A program made the position numbers and the translations under genes. Shown piece after piece: positions 50,419 through 59,628 of a DNA stretch of 64,000 bases. This DNA comes from an uncultured Eubacteriales bacterium (lineage in GTDB: Bacteria; Bacillota; Clostridia; Oscillospirales; Oscillospiraceae). The stretch covers positions 12,440-76,439 of the forward strand of contig URPD01000004.1 of assembly GCA_900549645.1 (NCBI GenBank), read 5' to 3'. How positions within the stretch are numbered: the stretch's first letter is position 1; each line of letters starts with the position of its first letter. The notes under the pieces were generated by a model. The model saw only the letters and a list, made by a program, of their open reading frames with translations, was not told the origin of the DNA and searched no databases.

Positions 50419-51563
50419 TCACTGGGCTACGGTGAAGAGCGCGTGGAAGTAACCGTTTCGCTGCATAAGCTCGTCGAAGCTGCCGAACTCGTTTACGCGG
50501 CCGTCCTTCAGCACAAGAATGCCGTCGTAGCGGCGCAGCAGCGACTCTTCAAGCGTGTGCGTAACGACGATGCGGGTCATGCCGGTCAGGTCGAGAATGT
50601 CGCTTGAGACCTGATGCGCGGTCTCGGCGTCCAGCGCCGCCGTCACCTCGTCCGCCAGCAGGACGGAAGAGCGCTTCAGCAGACTGCGGGCGATGGAGAC
50701 GCGCTGCTTCTCGCCGCCGGACAGGCCGCTGCCGTGCCCGCCGTGAGTCCGCGCCCCGTCACCGCAAGCCATGCGCCGACGAGGAACACGCCCAACTGTG
50801 CGACGACTCCCGCCACGGAGCCGATCATGCCGACCATGACCTTCAGCTTGCGGCGGCTGAACTTTTCCTGCTCCAACGCGCGGTTATTTTCGGCAAAGAG
50901 ACGGAAAATCTCCTTTTCCGCTTTGAATGTCTTGACCAGCGTGAACCCGCTGAGACAGTCCGCCAGCGCGGCGGTGAAGTCCTTATTGCGTTCAGACACG
51001 CACTTTTCCACCGTCTGGAGCCTGCTGCCGGTCAGAAGCGAGGCGCACAGCGGGAGCAGCGTCACGCCGATGGCCACGGAGGTGAGCACCGGCGAATACC
51101 AGAGCATCATGCCCAGCGCGCCGAAGAGTGTGACCGCTTTGGTGATGAGCGAGAGCTGCTGTGAGAGGTAGTCTGCCTCAATGCTCGACGCGTCGTTCGT
51201 AAGGGCGGAAAGATATGTGGCCGTACTCTCGTCGCGGAAGGAAGAGATGCTCTTCTCCGTGAGCTTCCGAAACGCGAAGTCCTTGTACTGCCGCATGGCG
51301 GCGATGAAGCGCGGCTCCGACGCATATTTCAGCAGCGACAGTACGATGAACAGCAGGATGAAGCCCACGATGATTTTGACCAGAACCGGGAGCGGCAGCG
51401 CCCCGGCGGTGCAGGAGGCCACGTCGATAAGCTCCTTGATGAGCCATGAGATGATCGGGTTCAGACTGCCGCCCGCCAGCGCGGCAAAGACTGCCAGCGC
51501 GAAAACGGGCGCGTTCCCGCGGTAAAACTGCGCGCGCAGCTGCTTGTTCAGCGGTTTATTCAT
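50419..51563 (-). pseudogene. ABC exporter with its nucleotide-binding Walker A region deleted
   Basis: The first ~280 codons encode an ABC exporter transmembrane domain (LNPIISWLIKELIDVA ... [13 protein letters not shown]). At about 50,750 this jumps, in a different frame, to the C-terminal half of the ATPase: [20 protein letters not shown] (signature), [14 protein letters not shown] (Walker B, with Val in place of the usual Pro) and VTHTLEE (H-loop). About 190 residues that should contain the Walker A P-loop and Q-loop are missing, and the reading frame changes at the junction. It cannot form a working exporter. It lies directly after a regulator gene that is also damaged. Confidence 0.8.
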
Positions 51564-52623
51564 GGCCGTTCAGCTCCTTCCACATCGCTGAAAGCTCAGG
51601 GAAATCCATACTCAGCAGCGTTTTCTCAATGCTCTGCACCCCTGTCGCGCCGAGATCGTCATAGACCGTGGCCTGCTCGCCGTTCTCCATGAAGCGGAGC
51701 GCACCCGCGCAATAGTTCGGCGCGAAGTCAAAGTGCCGCGCGGACTCCAGCGCCTGCGCCAGCGCGGTTCGCGCGGCCTGCGCGTCGCCCATTTTCAGCT
51801 GTGCATAGGCGGTAAAGACGTGAAACAGGCCGATGAGCTTATCGAGAAACGACGGCGTGCCGTCCTCCTGAAGACCGGAAAGCAGCTGTATGCCCCATTT
51901 TGCGACGGCGTCCATCGGGGGGTAATCTCTGTCCGCATCGTATACATTCACGTAGCCTATGATGATGTGAACGGTGTACGATATGCTCCGGAGCAGCGCC
52001 GCCGTGAGGAAAGGCATCGCCTCGGCATAGCGGCTGCTGTCTGTCGCAAGCGTCATGCCTATCAGATCGCTGTAAATGTCGCCGGCGTTATTCTGCTTCA
52101 GCAGCTGCACGGCCTGCTCGTCCCGGCCGAGACTCAGCAGAATATTTGCAACCTCGCCGGAAATAGTGCTGTCGCTGATCTGCGGGTCGGTGTTCTGCGG
52201 CAGGAGCAGGCGGGCGCTGTCCAGCAGCTCCAGCGCGCGGTTGAGCATGGCGCTGTCCCGGCGCTCTATGCCGAAAACCCGATACAGCGACGCGCCGGTG
52301 TAGACGATATCGAAGTTGTGCGGGTGCTTTTTCATCGCCATCTCCGCCTCGGCAAGCCCAGCAAGGTCTTTTTCGCGGCGGTACTTTTTCAGCCGCTCAA
52401 CGGTTGCCTGAAGGCGGTTGTCCTTCATCTCGTAGCCGAGCAGCACGTCGACCGAGGTGTCGAAGAAATCGGCCATGGCCATTATCATTTTCAGTTCGGG
52501 CTGGGACAGCCGCGATTCCCATTTGTAGACCGCGCCGACCGTCACGCCAAGCACCTCCGCCAGCTGCTCCTGCGTCAGTCCCTGCCGCTTCCGAAAGGCG
52601 CGTATATTTTACGCAAGCTTCAT
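51556..52623 (-). pseudogene. HTH-TPR transcriptional regulator interrupted by an early stop codon
   Basis: From the ATG at 52623 the frame reads MKLA, a TAA stop (52609-52611), then NIRAFRKRQGLTQEQLAEVLGVTVGAVYKWESRLSQPELKM. This is a complete XRE-type helix-turn-helix, followed by ~260 residues of helical TPR-like sequence. A single base change (GAA or AAA to TAA) explains the stop. Translation from a downstream Met within the HTH (LGVTVGAVYKW) would remove half of the DNA-binding domain. It overlaps the ABC gene by 8 nt, as in HTH-TPR/ABC peptide-transport pairs. Confidence 0.7.
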
Positions 52624-52749
52624 TTCTATGTGAAAGCCTCCTTTTTGTTGGGTATATTGTATCAAAGAAACACGGCATAATGAGCACACCGCACATACTA
52701 ATTAGATATTATTTTTTATACCAACGGTGTGAGTTGACGCCCGTCAAAA

Positions 52750-53092
52750 ACGGCAGTTATCGAAAGATAACTGCCGTCAGTCTGTCAAAGAACATGTGCA
52801 GCAGGGCGCGGATAAGAGAGCAGCGGGGGAGCTTGAGGGGTAGCGCAGCGGCGGCGCGGTAGTGAATGACATGCCGGTGGCATGTCAGAGCCGCGCCGTG
52901 ACCGAGCCGCAGCGAGAAAAGGCCCGCCTCAAATACAATAAACCGCCGTCCAAAAGTCTTGATGCATCAATGACTTTTGGAGCAAAGCAGCATTTTGATA
53001 TTATCAAAATGCTCGGCGGATGAAGCTTGTCAAAAAGGCCTCACAGGACTTTTTTGACAAGCTGACGGCAGTTATCGAATGATAACTGCCGT
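52750..53092. repeat. 343-bp multi-hairpin element flanked by near-identical 28-bp palindromes
   Basis: The element is bounded by ACGGCAGTTATC-GAAA-GATAACTGCCGT (52750-52777) and ACGGCAGTTATC-GAAT-GATAACTGCCGT (53065-53092), each a 12-bp stem differing by one loop base. Inside are four more stems: TGACATGCC-GGT-GGCATGTCA (52867-52887), TCCAAAAGTC ... GACTTTTGGA (52949-52981, enclosing the palindrome TTGATGCATCAA), AGCATTTTGATA / TATCAAAATGCT (52989-53013) and AGCTTGTCAAAAA ... TTTTTGACAAGCT (53024-53063). The sequence has no gene. It may be a miniature transposable element or structured repeat family, or a structured RNA. Confidence 0.65.
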
Positions 53093-53100
53093 ATGTGATT

Positions 53101-53862
53101 TCAGCCGCGCGGAACCTCGCCGGTGTCAGGCTCAAGAAAATCGCGGCGGTACTGCGACGGGGTCACACCCTCGGACTTCTTGAACGCCTTCGTGAACACC
53201 CGATAGTCACCGTAGCCGGAACGTTCGGATATATCGGAGATCGGCAGGGAAGTGGCAAGCAGGAGCTTTTTGGCGTTCTCCATGCGGATGTTCGTGAGAT
53301 AAGTGAGAAAATTTACGCCGATCTCACTTTTGAAAAGCTGGCTTATATACTGCGCGCTCAGGTGAAATTCGTCTGCAAGTACGCTGAGACTTATCTCCTC
53401 GGACAGATGCTCCTGCAAATACCGCGTGAGCTGATTTATCGTCCGCTCCTCAAGCGCTGAATCGCTGTGCGTGACGCCGCGCTCGAACAGGGATATCTTC
53501 AGATTGTCGATGCAGGAGCCGAACTCGTCATAGTTCACGGGTTTGAGGATGTAATCGGTGATCTGGAGCCGCAGAGCCTCGCGGCAGTAGGAAAAATCGT
53601 CGTAGCCGGAGACGATGACGTAGGCGGTTTCGGGGTGCTTTATGCGGCTGAGCTGGATGACCTTCAACCCGTTCATAATGGGAATGTTGATGTCCATTAT
53701 GACGATGTCGGGGCAGAGCGCGTCGATTCTGGACAGGGCTTCCATCCCGTCCGCCGCCTCGCCGACGACCTCGCAGTCGTGCGCCGCCCAGTCGAACAGG
53801 CGCTTGAAGCCCTCGCGTATCATTATTTCGTCGTCAACAAGCAGGACGCGCAGCTTTTCCAT
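53101..53862 (-). CDS. AraC-type response regulator (YesN-like)
   Basis: A 253-residue regulator. The N-terminal receiver domain has LLVDDE and phospho-acceptor Asp in IVIMDINIP, and switch Lys in YILKPVN. A C-terminal AraC DNA-binding domain follows (LSVLADEFHLSAQYISQLFKSEIG ... YGDYRVFTKAFKKSEGVTPSQYR). It partners the adjacent LytS/YesM-like kinase, whose 3' end it overlaps by 40 nt. The target genes are unknown; the pot operon lies on the far side of the kinase. Confidence 0.92.
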   Translation of the reverse strand: MEKLRVLLVDDEIMIREGFKRLFDWAAHDCEVVGEAADGMEALSRIDALCPDIVIMDINIPIMNGLKVIQLSRIKHPETAYVIVSGYDDFSYCREALRLQITDYILKPVNYDEFGSCIDNLKISLFERGVTHSDSALEERTINQLTRYLQEHLSEEISLSVLADEFHLSAQYISQLFKSEIGVNFLTYLTNIRMENAKKLLLATSLPISDISERSGYGDYRVFTKAFKKSEGVTPSQYRRDFLEPDTGEVPRG

Positions 53863-55162
53863 CGCTCTTCCTCCATTTTTACGGGCAGCAGCAGATGCGC
53901 GGTGACGCCGCCGTCCTCGTTCTCGGTGTATGACAGACCGTATTCACGGCCGCAGAGCAGCTTGATGCGCTTTTGGACGTTCAGAACGCCGATGCTGTTG
54001 CCCTCAAGCTTTGCGGGCTGGCGGGAGTAGTTTGCGAGCATGGCGTCAAGCTCGGCCTTCTTGCCGGCGGAAAAGCCGCTGCCGCTGTCGTATACGCTTA
54101 TCTCCATATTCTCGCCGCGGCGCTGTGCGGATATGCGCACAGTCCCGTTGTAGCCCTTGTTTTTCAGGCCGTGCAGCAGGCTGTTTTCGACTATCGGCTG
54201 GAGAATGAAGTTCGGCACCTGCGCGCCGCCAAGCTCCGGGTCGACGTCATATTCGCAGTTAAGCTCCGGGTAGCGGTAGCACATCAGCTCCATGTATGCC
54301 TCCAGCAGATCAAGCTCGTCGTCGAGCGTGACCAGCTGACGGTCGACCTTTATGCTGAGGCGGAAGAAATCGACAAGCTGCATCAGCAGATCCGCGACCT
54401 TGCGGTCGCCGTCGAGCTGTGCCTGTATGCGTATGGTGTCGAGCGTGTTGTACAGAAAGTGCGGGTTCACCTGACTTTTCAGGTACAGCATGGACATCTT
54501 CTGCTCCGTAAGCTCAGCGCGCAGAATATCCGGATTCTCAAGCGTGAGATAGAAGGCAAGCGTCATCAGCGTGATGCCCATGCCGCTGATGAGCCATGTG
54601 TGGTGCAGCCCCTGAAGAGCGACACACTGAGTTCTATTATAAGCGCCGCGCCGATGGCGAATTTCTTCTTGCCGTCTATCTTTTTCCACTGCCAAAGCAG
54701 CGTACCCGCGCAGAGCAGCAGATACACCGTGACGCTGGCATAGCATACGTTTGCGTGGATGCCGTCGGAATAGTTCCCCTGCGTGGTGACGGCGTAGTGC
54801 ACGGGCAGAAGCAGCGCGCCAAGCTCCGCGGCGCATAGATAGAGCTTCGCCGCGAGGTCGAGCCGCCGGGGCTTGCCGGTCTCCTCCTCGACGAGGATTG
54901 CTATATACTGATAGAACAGGTACAGAATGAGGATCATCGTGCCGATGAAGAAGCGGTGCAGTGTGTCGTTCAGAAAGCGCGGCACGGTGTCGAGATGGTT
55001 GACGGTGTATATCGTCAGCGCGTCAAAGACGAGGTGAACCAGCGCCGTGATGAGCAGCACGGAGAAGGTCCTGTGCAGCGGAGAGCTTTTCCGCTCGGCG
55101 GAGAAATATATATACGCGACCAGAGCCAAAACCAGAAACAGCGCTATTTCCATTCGCAGCAT
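53823..55162 (-). pseudogene. LytS/YesM-like sensor histidine kinase, frameshifted
   Basis: The gene runs in two frames. The first (from the ATG at 55162) encodes about six membrane helices and ends in LIIELSVSLFRGCTTH. The other reads QGLHHTWLISGMGITLMTLAFYL, a last TM helix, then the His_kinase motif LYLKSQVNPHFLYNTLDTIR with the phospho-His, and ATP-binding ILQPIVENSLLHGLKNKG, DSGSGF and GIGVLNVQKRI. The frames meet near 54,616, where loss of one base would join LSVSLF to QGLHHTW. All catalytic motifs remain, so this could be a recent mutation, a sequencing error or an unusual frameshift. It pairs with the AraC-type regulator. Confidence 0.75.
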
Positions 55163-55255
55163 TTCCGTCACCTCGTATCTGTGATAAACTATGGCCGCCG
55201 AAAAATAAAGCCCGTGAATCGGATGAAATGTGTTTATTTTATAGGTATATAAAAA

Positions 55256-55281
55256 TTCTCCGGCTGCACTCAGCCGGAGAA
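55256..55281 (-). terminator. intrinsic terminator of the pot operon
   Basis: 11-bp stem TTCTCCGGCTG / CAGCCGGAGAA followed by TTTTTA on the minus strand, 11 nt past the potC-potD stop. Confidence 0.85.
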
Positions 55282-55291
55282 CAATGCGGTA

Positions 55292-57223
55292 TCAGCTTAT
55301 TTTCAGTGTCTCCCAGAGGGTGTTCACAAAGTCGAGCATATCCGAATCAAGGTTGCGGTACGCGTACTCGTTGTACAGCGCGCTGAAATCTTCGATCTCA
55401 GGATAAAGTATCTCCATGGCCTCTTCCCCGAGATCGTCCTGATAGCCCTCGTCCTCATAGACGAGAGAGTTGGGGGAGGCGTAGTAGATGTACTCGGCGT
55501 TTGCGATGGCAGGCTCTGCGGAGAGCATGTAGTTTATGAATATCTCCGCAAGCTCTTTGTTTTGGCAGCAGGAGGGGATGCACATCGCGTCGATGAAGTA
55601 GTTCGTGCGCTCCGGGTAATAGAACCGGAGGTCAACGCCGTCGGCCTCGGCGTCAAGCATGGTGAAGTAGTCTCCGGCATAGTATGCGCCGATGGCCGCC
55701 TCGCCGGACTCCATCATGTTGTATATCTCATCCATGACGTAGCTCTTGACGAGCGGGCGCTGCTCCTTGAGCTTTGCCAGCGCCTGCTCCCACTCGCCGT
55801 GGTCGTCGGAGTTGACGTTCAGGCCGAGCATGTACTGCGCGGTTGCGAATGCGTCGCGGGAGTTGTTGAACTGGAGGATGTCTCCGGCGTACTTATCGTT
55901 CCACATCAGCTCCCAGCCCTTCGCGTCGGCCTCATCAACGACGTTTGCGTTGTATATAACGCCGATAACGCCGTAGGTGTAGGGGATGGAGTACATATCG
56001 TCCGGGTCGTAGTACAGGCCGCGGAAGCTCTCGTCGATGTACTGATAGTTCGGAATGTTGTCAAAGTCGAGCGGGAGGAGCATATCTTCGCTTGCCATGC
56101 GGGCTATCATGTAGTCCGACGGGATAACGACATCGAAGCTCACGGCGCCGCTGGAGAGTTTGGCGTACATGTCCTCGTTGCTGGCGTAGGTGCTGTAATT
56201 GACCTTCACCTTGACGCCGTAGGTCTCATAGTACCACTGCTCGAAAGCCTTTATAGTGTCGAGCGAATCGTCCGAACCGTCGGAGATGTATTCGCCCCAG
56301 TTGTAGACGTTCAGCGTCAGAGTCTGCGAGCCGCTGCTGACGAGCACGACTATCAGTATGACGGCGAGCACCGTGGAGATGCTGCCGATCGCTATCTTGC
56401 GGCCGCGGCTGCTTTCGCGGCGTCTGCGCTTCGGCTCGGCGTTCGGGTCGCTGTCGACAAGATTTGTGAGGATAAGGAGCGCGAGGATGACAAAGAAGAT
56501 TATCGTCGCCAGCGCGTACATCTTGGGTGTGACGGTCTTTTTCGTCATGTTGTAGATGCGTATCGGCAGGGTCTGGAAGCCGTTGCCTGCGGTGAAATAG
56601 CTGATGACGAAGTCGTCGAGCGAGAGGGTAAAGGCCATTATCATGCCGGTCACGATGCCGGGCATGATCTCCGGCAGCTCGACCTTGAAGAAGGCGCGCA
56701 CCGGCGTGCAGCCGAGGTCAAGCGCCGCTTCCGGCAGCGATCTGTCCATCTGCCGCAGCTTCGGCAGAACCTGAAGAATCACATACGGCAGGCAGAAGGT
56801 GACGTGCGAGATAAGCATCGTCCAGAAGCTCAGGCTTGTCGCCGCGCCGAACAGCCGCCCCACGAACACGAACATCAGCATCAGCGAGATACCGGTGATG
56901 ATGTCGGGGTTTATCATGGGGATATTCGTCACGGTGTCCATAGTTGCGCGCAGGTACTTATTGCGCATACGGTTGATGCCGACAGCGGCGGCAGTGCCCA
57001 TTACGGTGGAGACTACGGATGCGCTGAGCGCGAGGATAAGCGTATTCCGGACGGCTCCCAGCGTCTCCGCGTCCTTCATAAGCTCGCGGTACCAGTTGAG
57101 GGAGAAGCCGGAGAAAACGGAAAGGCTTTTGGCCTCGTTGAACGAGAAGAACAGCAGTATCGCTATCGGCGCAAACAGGAAAATCATAATGAGGGCGGTG
57201 TACACCTTGGACATTTTTTTCAT
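55292..57223 (-). CDS. potC: fused polyamine ABC permease (PotC) and substrate-binding protein (PotD)
   Basis: A 643-residue fusion. Residues 1-265 are a PotC-type permease with six helices and the EAA loop LPEAALDLGCTPVRAFFKVELPEI. Then come a basic linker and one more helix (~280-300), which places the C-terminal ~340 residues outside as a spermidine/putrescine-type binding domain (VYNWGEYISDGS, SFDVVIPSDYMIARM, YSIPYTYGVIGVIYN, GAYYAGDYFTML). This tethers the receptor to the membrane without a lipoprotein signal. A GAGGAGG site precedes the ATG. It follows potB by 13 nt in the potA-potB-potCD order. Confidence 0.92.
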   Translation of the reverse strand: MKKMSKVYTALIMIFLFAPIAILLFFSFNEAKSLSVFSGFSLNWYRELMKDAETLGAVRNTLILALSASVVSTVMGTAAAVGINRMRNKYLRATMDTVTNIPMINPDIITGISLMLMFVFVGRLFGAATSLSFWTMLISHVTFCLPYVILQVLPKLRQMDRSLPEAALDLGCTPVRAFFKVELPEIMPGIVTGMIMAFTLSLDDFVISYFTAGNGFQTLPIRIYNMTKKTVTPKMYALATIIFFVILALLILTNLVDSDPNAEPKRRRRESSRGRKIAIGSISTVLAVILIVVLVSSGSQTLTLNVYNWGEYISDGSDDSLDTIKAFEQWYYETYGVKVKVNYSTYASNEDMYAKLSSGAVSFDVVIPSDYMIARMASEDMLLPLDFDNIPNYQYIDESFRGLYYDPDDMYSIPYTYGVIGVIYNANVVDEADAKGWELMWNDKYAGDILQFNNSRDAFATAQYMLGLNVNSDDHGEWEQALAKLKEQRPLVKSYVMDEIYNMMESGEAAIGAYYAGDYFTMLDAEADGVDLRFYYPERTNYFIDAMCIPSCCQNKELAEIFINYMLSAEPAIANAEYIYYASPNSLVYEDEGYQDDLGEEAMEILYPEIEDFSALYNEYAYRNLDSDMLDFVNTLWETLKIS

Positions 57224-57236
57224 GCTTCACACCTCC

Positions 57237-58115
57237 TCAGTCAATGTGCGAGCGCTTGTCGGCAAAGCGCTGCATCAGCGCCATGCCCGCAAGCAGGATT
57301 ATCATAAGAATGAAGGCAATGGCGGCGGCAAAGTGCAGATTGTTTGCCACATACTGCCCCTCAATAGCGTCACCTATGAGGAAGAATTTGCCGTTGCCGA
57401 GCTTCTGGGAAATGTAGAAGGTGCTTATCGACGGGATGAGCACCATCGTCACGCCGGAGATGACGCCCGGCAGACTCAGCGGCCAGATTACGCGGCGCAG
57501 GACTCCGCTGCCGCTGCATCCAAGGTCGTAGGCGGCCTCGATGAGACGGTTATCCATCTTCGCCATGATGGAATATATCGGCAGCACCATGTACGGGAAG
57601 TAGTCGTACACCATGCCGATGACGACTGCGGCCTCGGTGCCGATGATGTGGATGCGGCCAAGGCCGAGCGCGGAGAGAAAGCCGTTTATGATGCCGGTGT
57701 CCTGAAGAATGGTCATCCATGCGTAGGTGCGGATAAGGAAGTTCATCCACATGGGGATCATTATGAGCGTGATTATTATCTTCTGCGCCCTGGCATTTGC
57801 GCGAGCAATTATGTACGCCATCGGGTAGCCCAGCAGCAGGCATATAGCGGTGGATATCACGGCCAGCTTCAGCGAGCGGCCGAAGATGACGAGATAGGTG
57901 TGCACCTCGCGGGTCGCCGCGCCGTCGTCAACGGTCGATGTGGCGGTGAAGAAGCGGGCGATGTTATCAAAGGTGAAGTTGAAATTCGTGTCCGTGAACG
58001 CATAGTACGCCACGAATATGAGCGGGACGACGATGAACAGCACCGCCCACACCGAATACGGCGTCAGCAGCAGGCGCTGAGTCAGCCGCGATGATTTCTG
58101 GACGTTCTGCTTCAT
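57237..58115 (-). CDS. potB: spermidine/putrescine ABC transporter permease PotB
   Basis: A 292-residue permease with six hydrophobic segments and the EAA motif [28 protein letters not shown] that contacts the ATPase. The start [17 protein letters not shown] is typical. It overlaps potA by ATGA and precedes the potC-potD fusion. Confidence 0.93.
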   Translation of the reverse strand: MKQNVQKSSRLTQRLLLTPYSVWAVLFIVVPLIFVAYYAFTDTNFNFTFDNIARFFTATSTVDDGAATREVHTYLVIFGRSLKLAVISTAICLLLGYPMAYIIARANARAQKIIITLIMIPMWMNFLIRTYAWMTILQDTGIINGFLSALGLGRIHIIGTEAAVVIGMVYDYFPYMVLPIYSIMAKMDNRLIEAAYDLGCSGSGVLRRVIWPLSLPGVISGVTMVLIPSISTFYISQKLGNGKFFLIGDAIEGQYVANNLHFAAAIAFILMIILLAGMALMQRFADKRSHID

Positions 58116-59230
58116 TCTTCTATCTCGCTTTCCGCGTCGCTCAGCTCGTCAAACTCGTTGGAGAAGGAGGAGTAGTCGCCGTACATGCCGGAGTATTCGG
58201 ACTTCTTCATAATGTGTATCGCGTCAGGCTCGATATAGAGGCCGATGTGCTCGTCCACGTCGACGAAATCGGTGGTCTGTATCATCCACTTGATGCCGCC
58301 GATATCGACGATTATCTCATAGTGTACGCCGAGGAAGGTGACGGAGGTCACGACGCCTTTAAGCATTCCCTTTTCCTCGGAAACGATGTCCACATCCTCA
58401 GGACGGATGACGACGTCAACGTTCTCGAGCTTCTCAAAGCCTGCGTCCACGCAGTCAAAGGTATGCCCGGAGAAATTGACCTTGTAGTCGGCGAGCATCA
58501 CGCCGTCGAGAATGTTGCTCTCGCCGATGAAGTCGGCGACGAAGGCGTTCTGCGGCTCGTTGTATATGTCGATGGGTGTGCCAATCTGCTGGATGCGGCC
58601 TTCGGACATGACGACGACGGTGTCGGACATAGAGAGTGCCTCTTCCTGATCGTGCGTGACGAACACGAAGGTGATGCCCATGGCCTTCTGGATCTTCTTC
58701 AGCTCCTGCTGCATGTCTTTGCGCAGCTTGAGGTCGAGCGCGGCAAGCGGCTCGTCCAGAAGCAGAACCTTCGGGCGGCTGATGAGCGCGCGGGCGATGG
58801 CGACGCGCTGCTGCTGGCCGCCGGAAAGGCTGGTGACACTGCGGTGCTCAAAGCCGGTGAGCGCGACCATGCTGAGCATTTCGTTGACGCGCTGGTCGAT
58901 CTCGTCGCGCGGAACCTTCTTCTCGCGCAGCGGAAAAGCGACGTTTTCAAAAACGTTGAGGTGGGGGAACAGGGCGTAGCGCTGGAAAACGGTGTTGACG
59001 TTGCGCTTATACGGCGGCAGCTCGTTTATGTTCTCGCCCATGAAGATGATGTCGCCCTCGTCGGGGGTGGTGAAGCCGCCGATGAGACGGAGCGTGGTGG
59101 TCTTGCCGCAGCCGGACGGGCCGAGCAGCGTGAGGAATTCGTTGTCGTAGATATCAAGATTGATATGATCCAGCACGACCTCGCCGTCAAAGGACTTTGT
59201 GATGTTTTTCAGCTCGATGATCTTTTTCAT
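58112..59230 (-). CDS. potA: spermidine/putrescine ABC transporter ATP-binding protein PotA
   Basis: A 372-residue ATPase with Walker [13 protein letters not shown]-loop [19 protein letters not shown], signature [16 protein letters not shown], Walker [12 protein letters not shown] and H-loop VTHDQEEAL, then a TOBE-type regulatory domain (~280-345). The Met at 59230 is the homologous start ([14 protein letters not shown]); 25 open codons upstream are not homologous and include the terminator hairpin. The ribosome-binding site is poor (GGGGG at 12 nt). An intrinsic terminator lies just before the start, so expression must depend on read-through or anti-termination. Confidence 0.93.
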   Translation of the reverse strand: MKKIIELKNITKSFDGEVVLDHINLDIYDNEFLTLLGPSGCGKTTTLRLIGGFTTPDEGDIIFMGENINELPPYKRNVNTVFQRYALFPHLNVFENVAFPLREKKVPRDEIDQRVNEMLSMVALTGFEHRSVTSLSGGQQQRVAIARALISRPKVLLLDEPLAALDLKLRKDMQQELKKIQKAMGITFVFVTHDQEEALSMSDTVVVMSEGRIQQIGTPIDIYNEPQNAFVADFIGESNILDGVMLADYKVNFSGHTFDCVDAGFEKLENVDVVIRPEDVDIVSEEKGMLKGVVTSVTFLGVHYEIIVDIGGIKWMIQTTDFVDVDEHIGLYIEPDAIHIMKKSEYSGMYGDYSSFSNEFDELSDAESEIEE

Positions 59231-59583
59231 GGCTCTGCCCCCAAAATAAAAAAGTGACGTATGCTTTGCGCATACGTCACTTGAAAAGCCCATTATCCCC
59301 GGCACTCAGCCGGAGTATATTAAGCCTCTTTTGGTATGAGAGTCTATATAGCAAAGATTACTTTTACTACTCTTATTGACCATTTCACAAGTTTGTATGC
59401 CCTTAAAGCATCGGTTTATAGTAACCAACTTATAAAACTTGAGCTTTTAACTCAATCAATAAGGCAACAGAAGTTGCCGCCGCATTCCGCGGAAAATCGG
59501 CATTCGACCCGGCTGTCCGTGTGGCCTTGGCCGTTAAAAACGGCGGTCGTATCTTGCTTCGGATAAACTCATATCCAATTGAG
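59231..59583 (-). promoter_or_regulatory. long structured 5' leader of the pot operon (candidate riboswitch/attenuator)
   Basis: The RNA would begin near 59583 and contain no gene over ~350 nt. In order it has a GC stem (GCCGTT-TTT-AACGGC), GGCAAC-TTCT-GTTGCC, then a small three-way junction: P1 CAAGTTT/AAACTTG (59435-59441 with 59388-59394) around GGTT...AACC and ATGC...GCAT hairpins. A CCGGC-TGAGT-GCCGG hairpin (59301-59313 region) and the terminator follow. Part of the junction (GCATAC, 59395-59400) is complementary to the 5' arm of the terminator (59270-59275), which allows a switch. No known class was recognised. Confidence 0.6.
59243..59282 (-). terminator. intrinsic terminator inside the pot leader, 12 nt before the potA start codon
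   Basis: 13-bp perfect stem AAGTGACGTATGC / GCATACGTCACTT (59270-59282 and 59252-59264) with a 5-nt loop, followed by TTTTATTTT on the minus strand. There is no room for another promoter between it and the ATG. Confidence 0.88.
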
Positions 59584-59590
59584 ACGACTA

Positions 59591-59619
59591 ATTCTAACAG
59601 TATTCAACAGACTTGTCAA
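59591..59619 (-). promoter_or_regulatory. sigma-A promoter of the pot leader
   Basis: Minus strand TTGACA (59614-59619), a 17-bp spacer and TAGAAT (59591-59596). It lies immediately beyond the truA stop codon. Confidence 0.8.
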
Positions 59620-59628
59620 TGATAATTT

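Noticed and set aside
53823..55162. Programmed ribosomal frameshift in the kinase
   Set aside because: No classical slippery heptamer plus pseudoknot was seen at the junction. Mutation or sequencing error is simpler; kept as a pseudogene with the alternative noted.
59283..59345. TPP-riboswitch-like words (CTGAG, GGATAATG) in the pot leader
   Set aside because: The words occur within about 20 nt and lack the rest of the TPP aptamer, so the resemblance is coincidental.
59388..59441. Purine-riboswitch-like three-way junction in the pot leader
   Set aside because: The junction and loop bases of the purine class are not present. Only the overall shape is similar.
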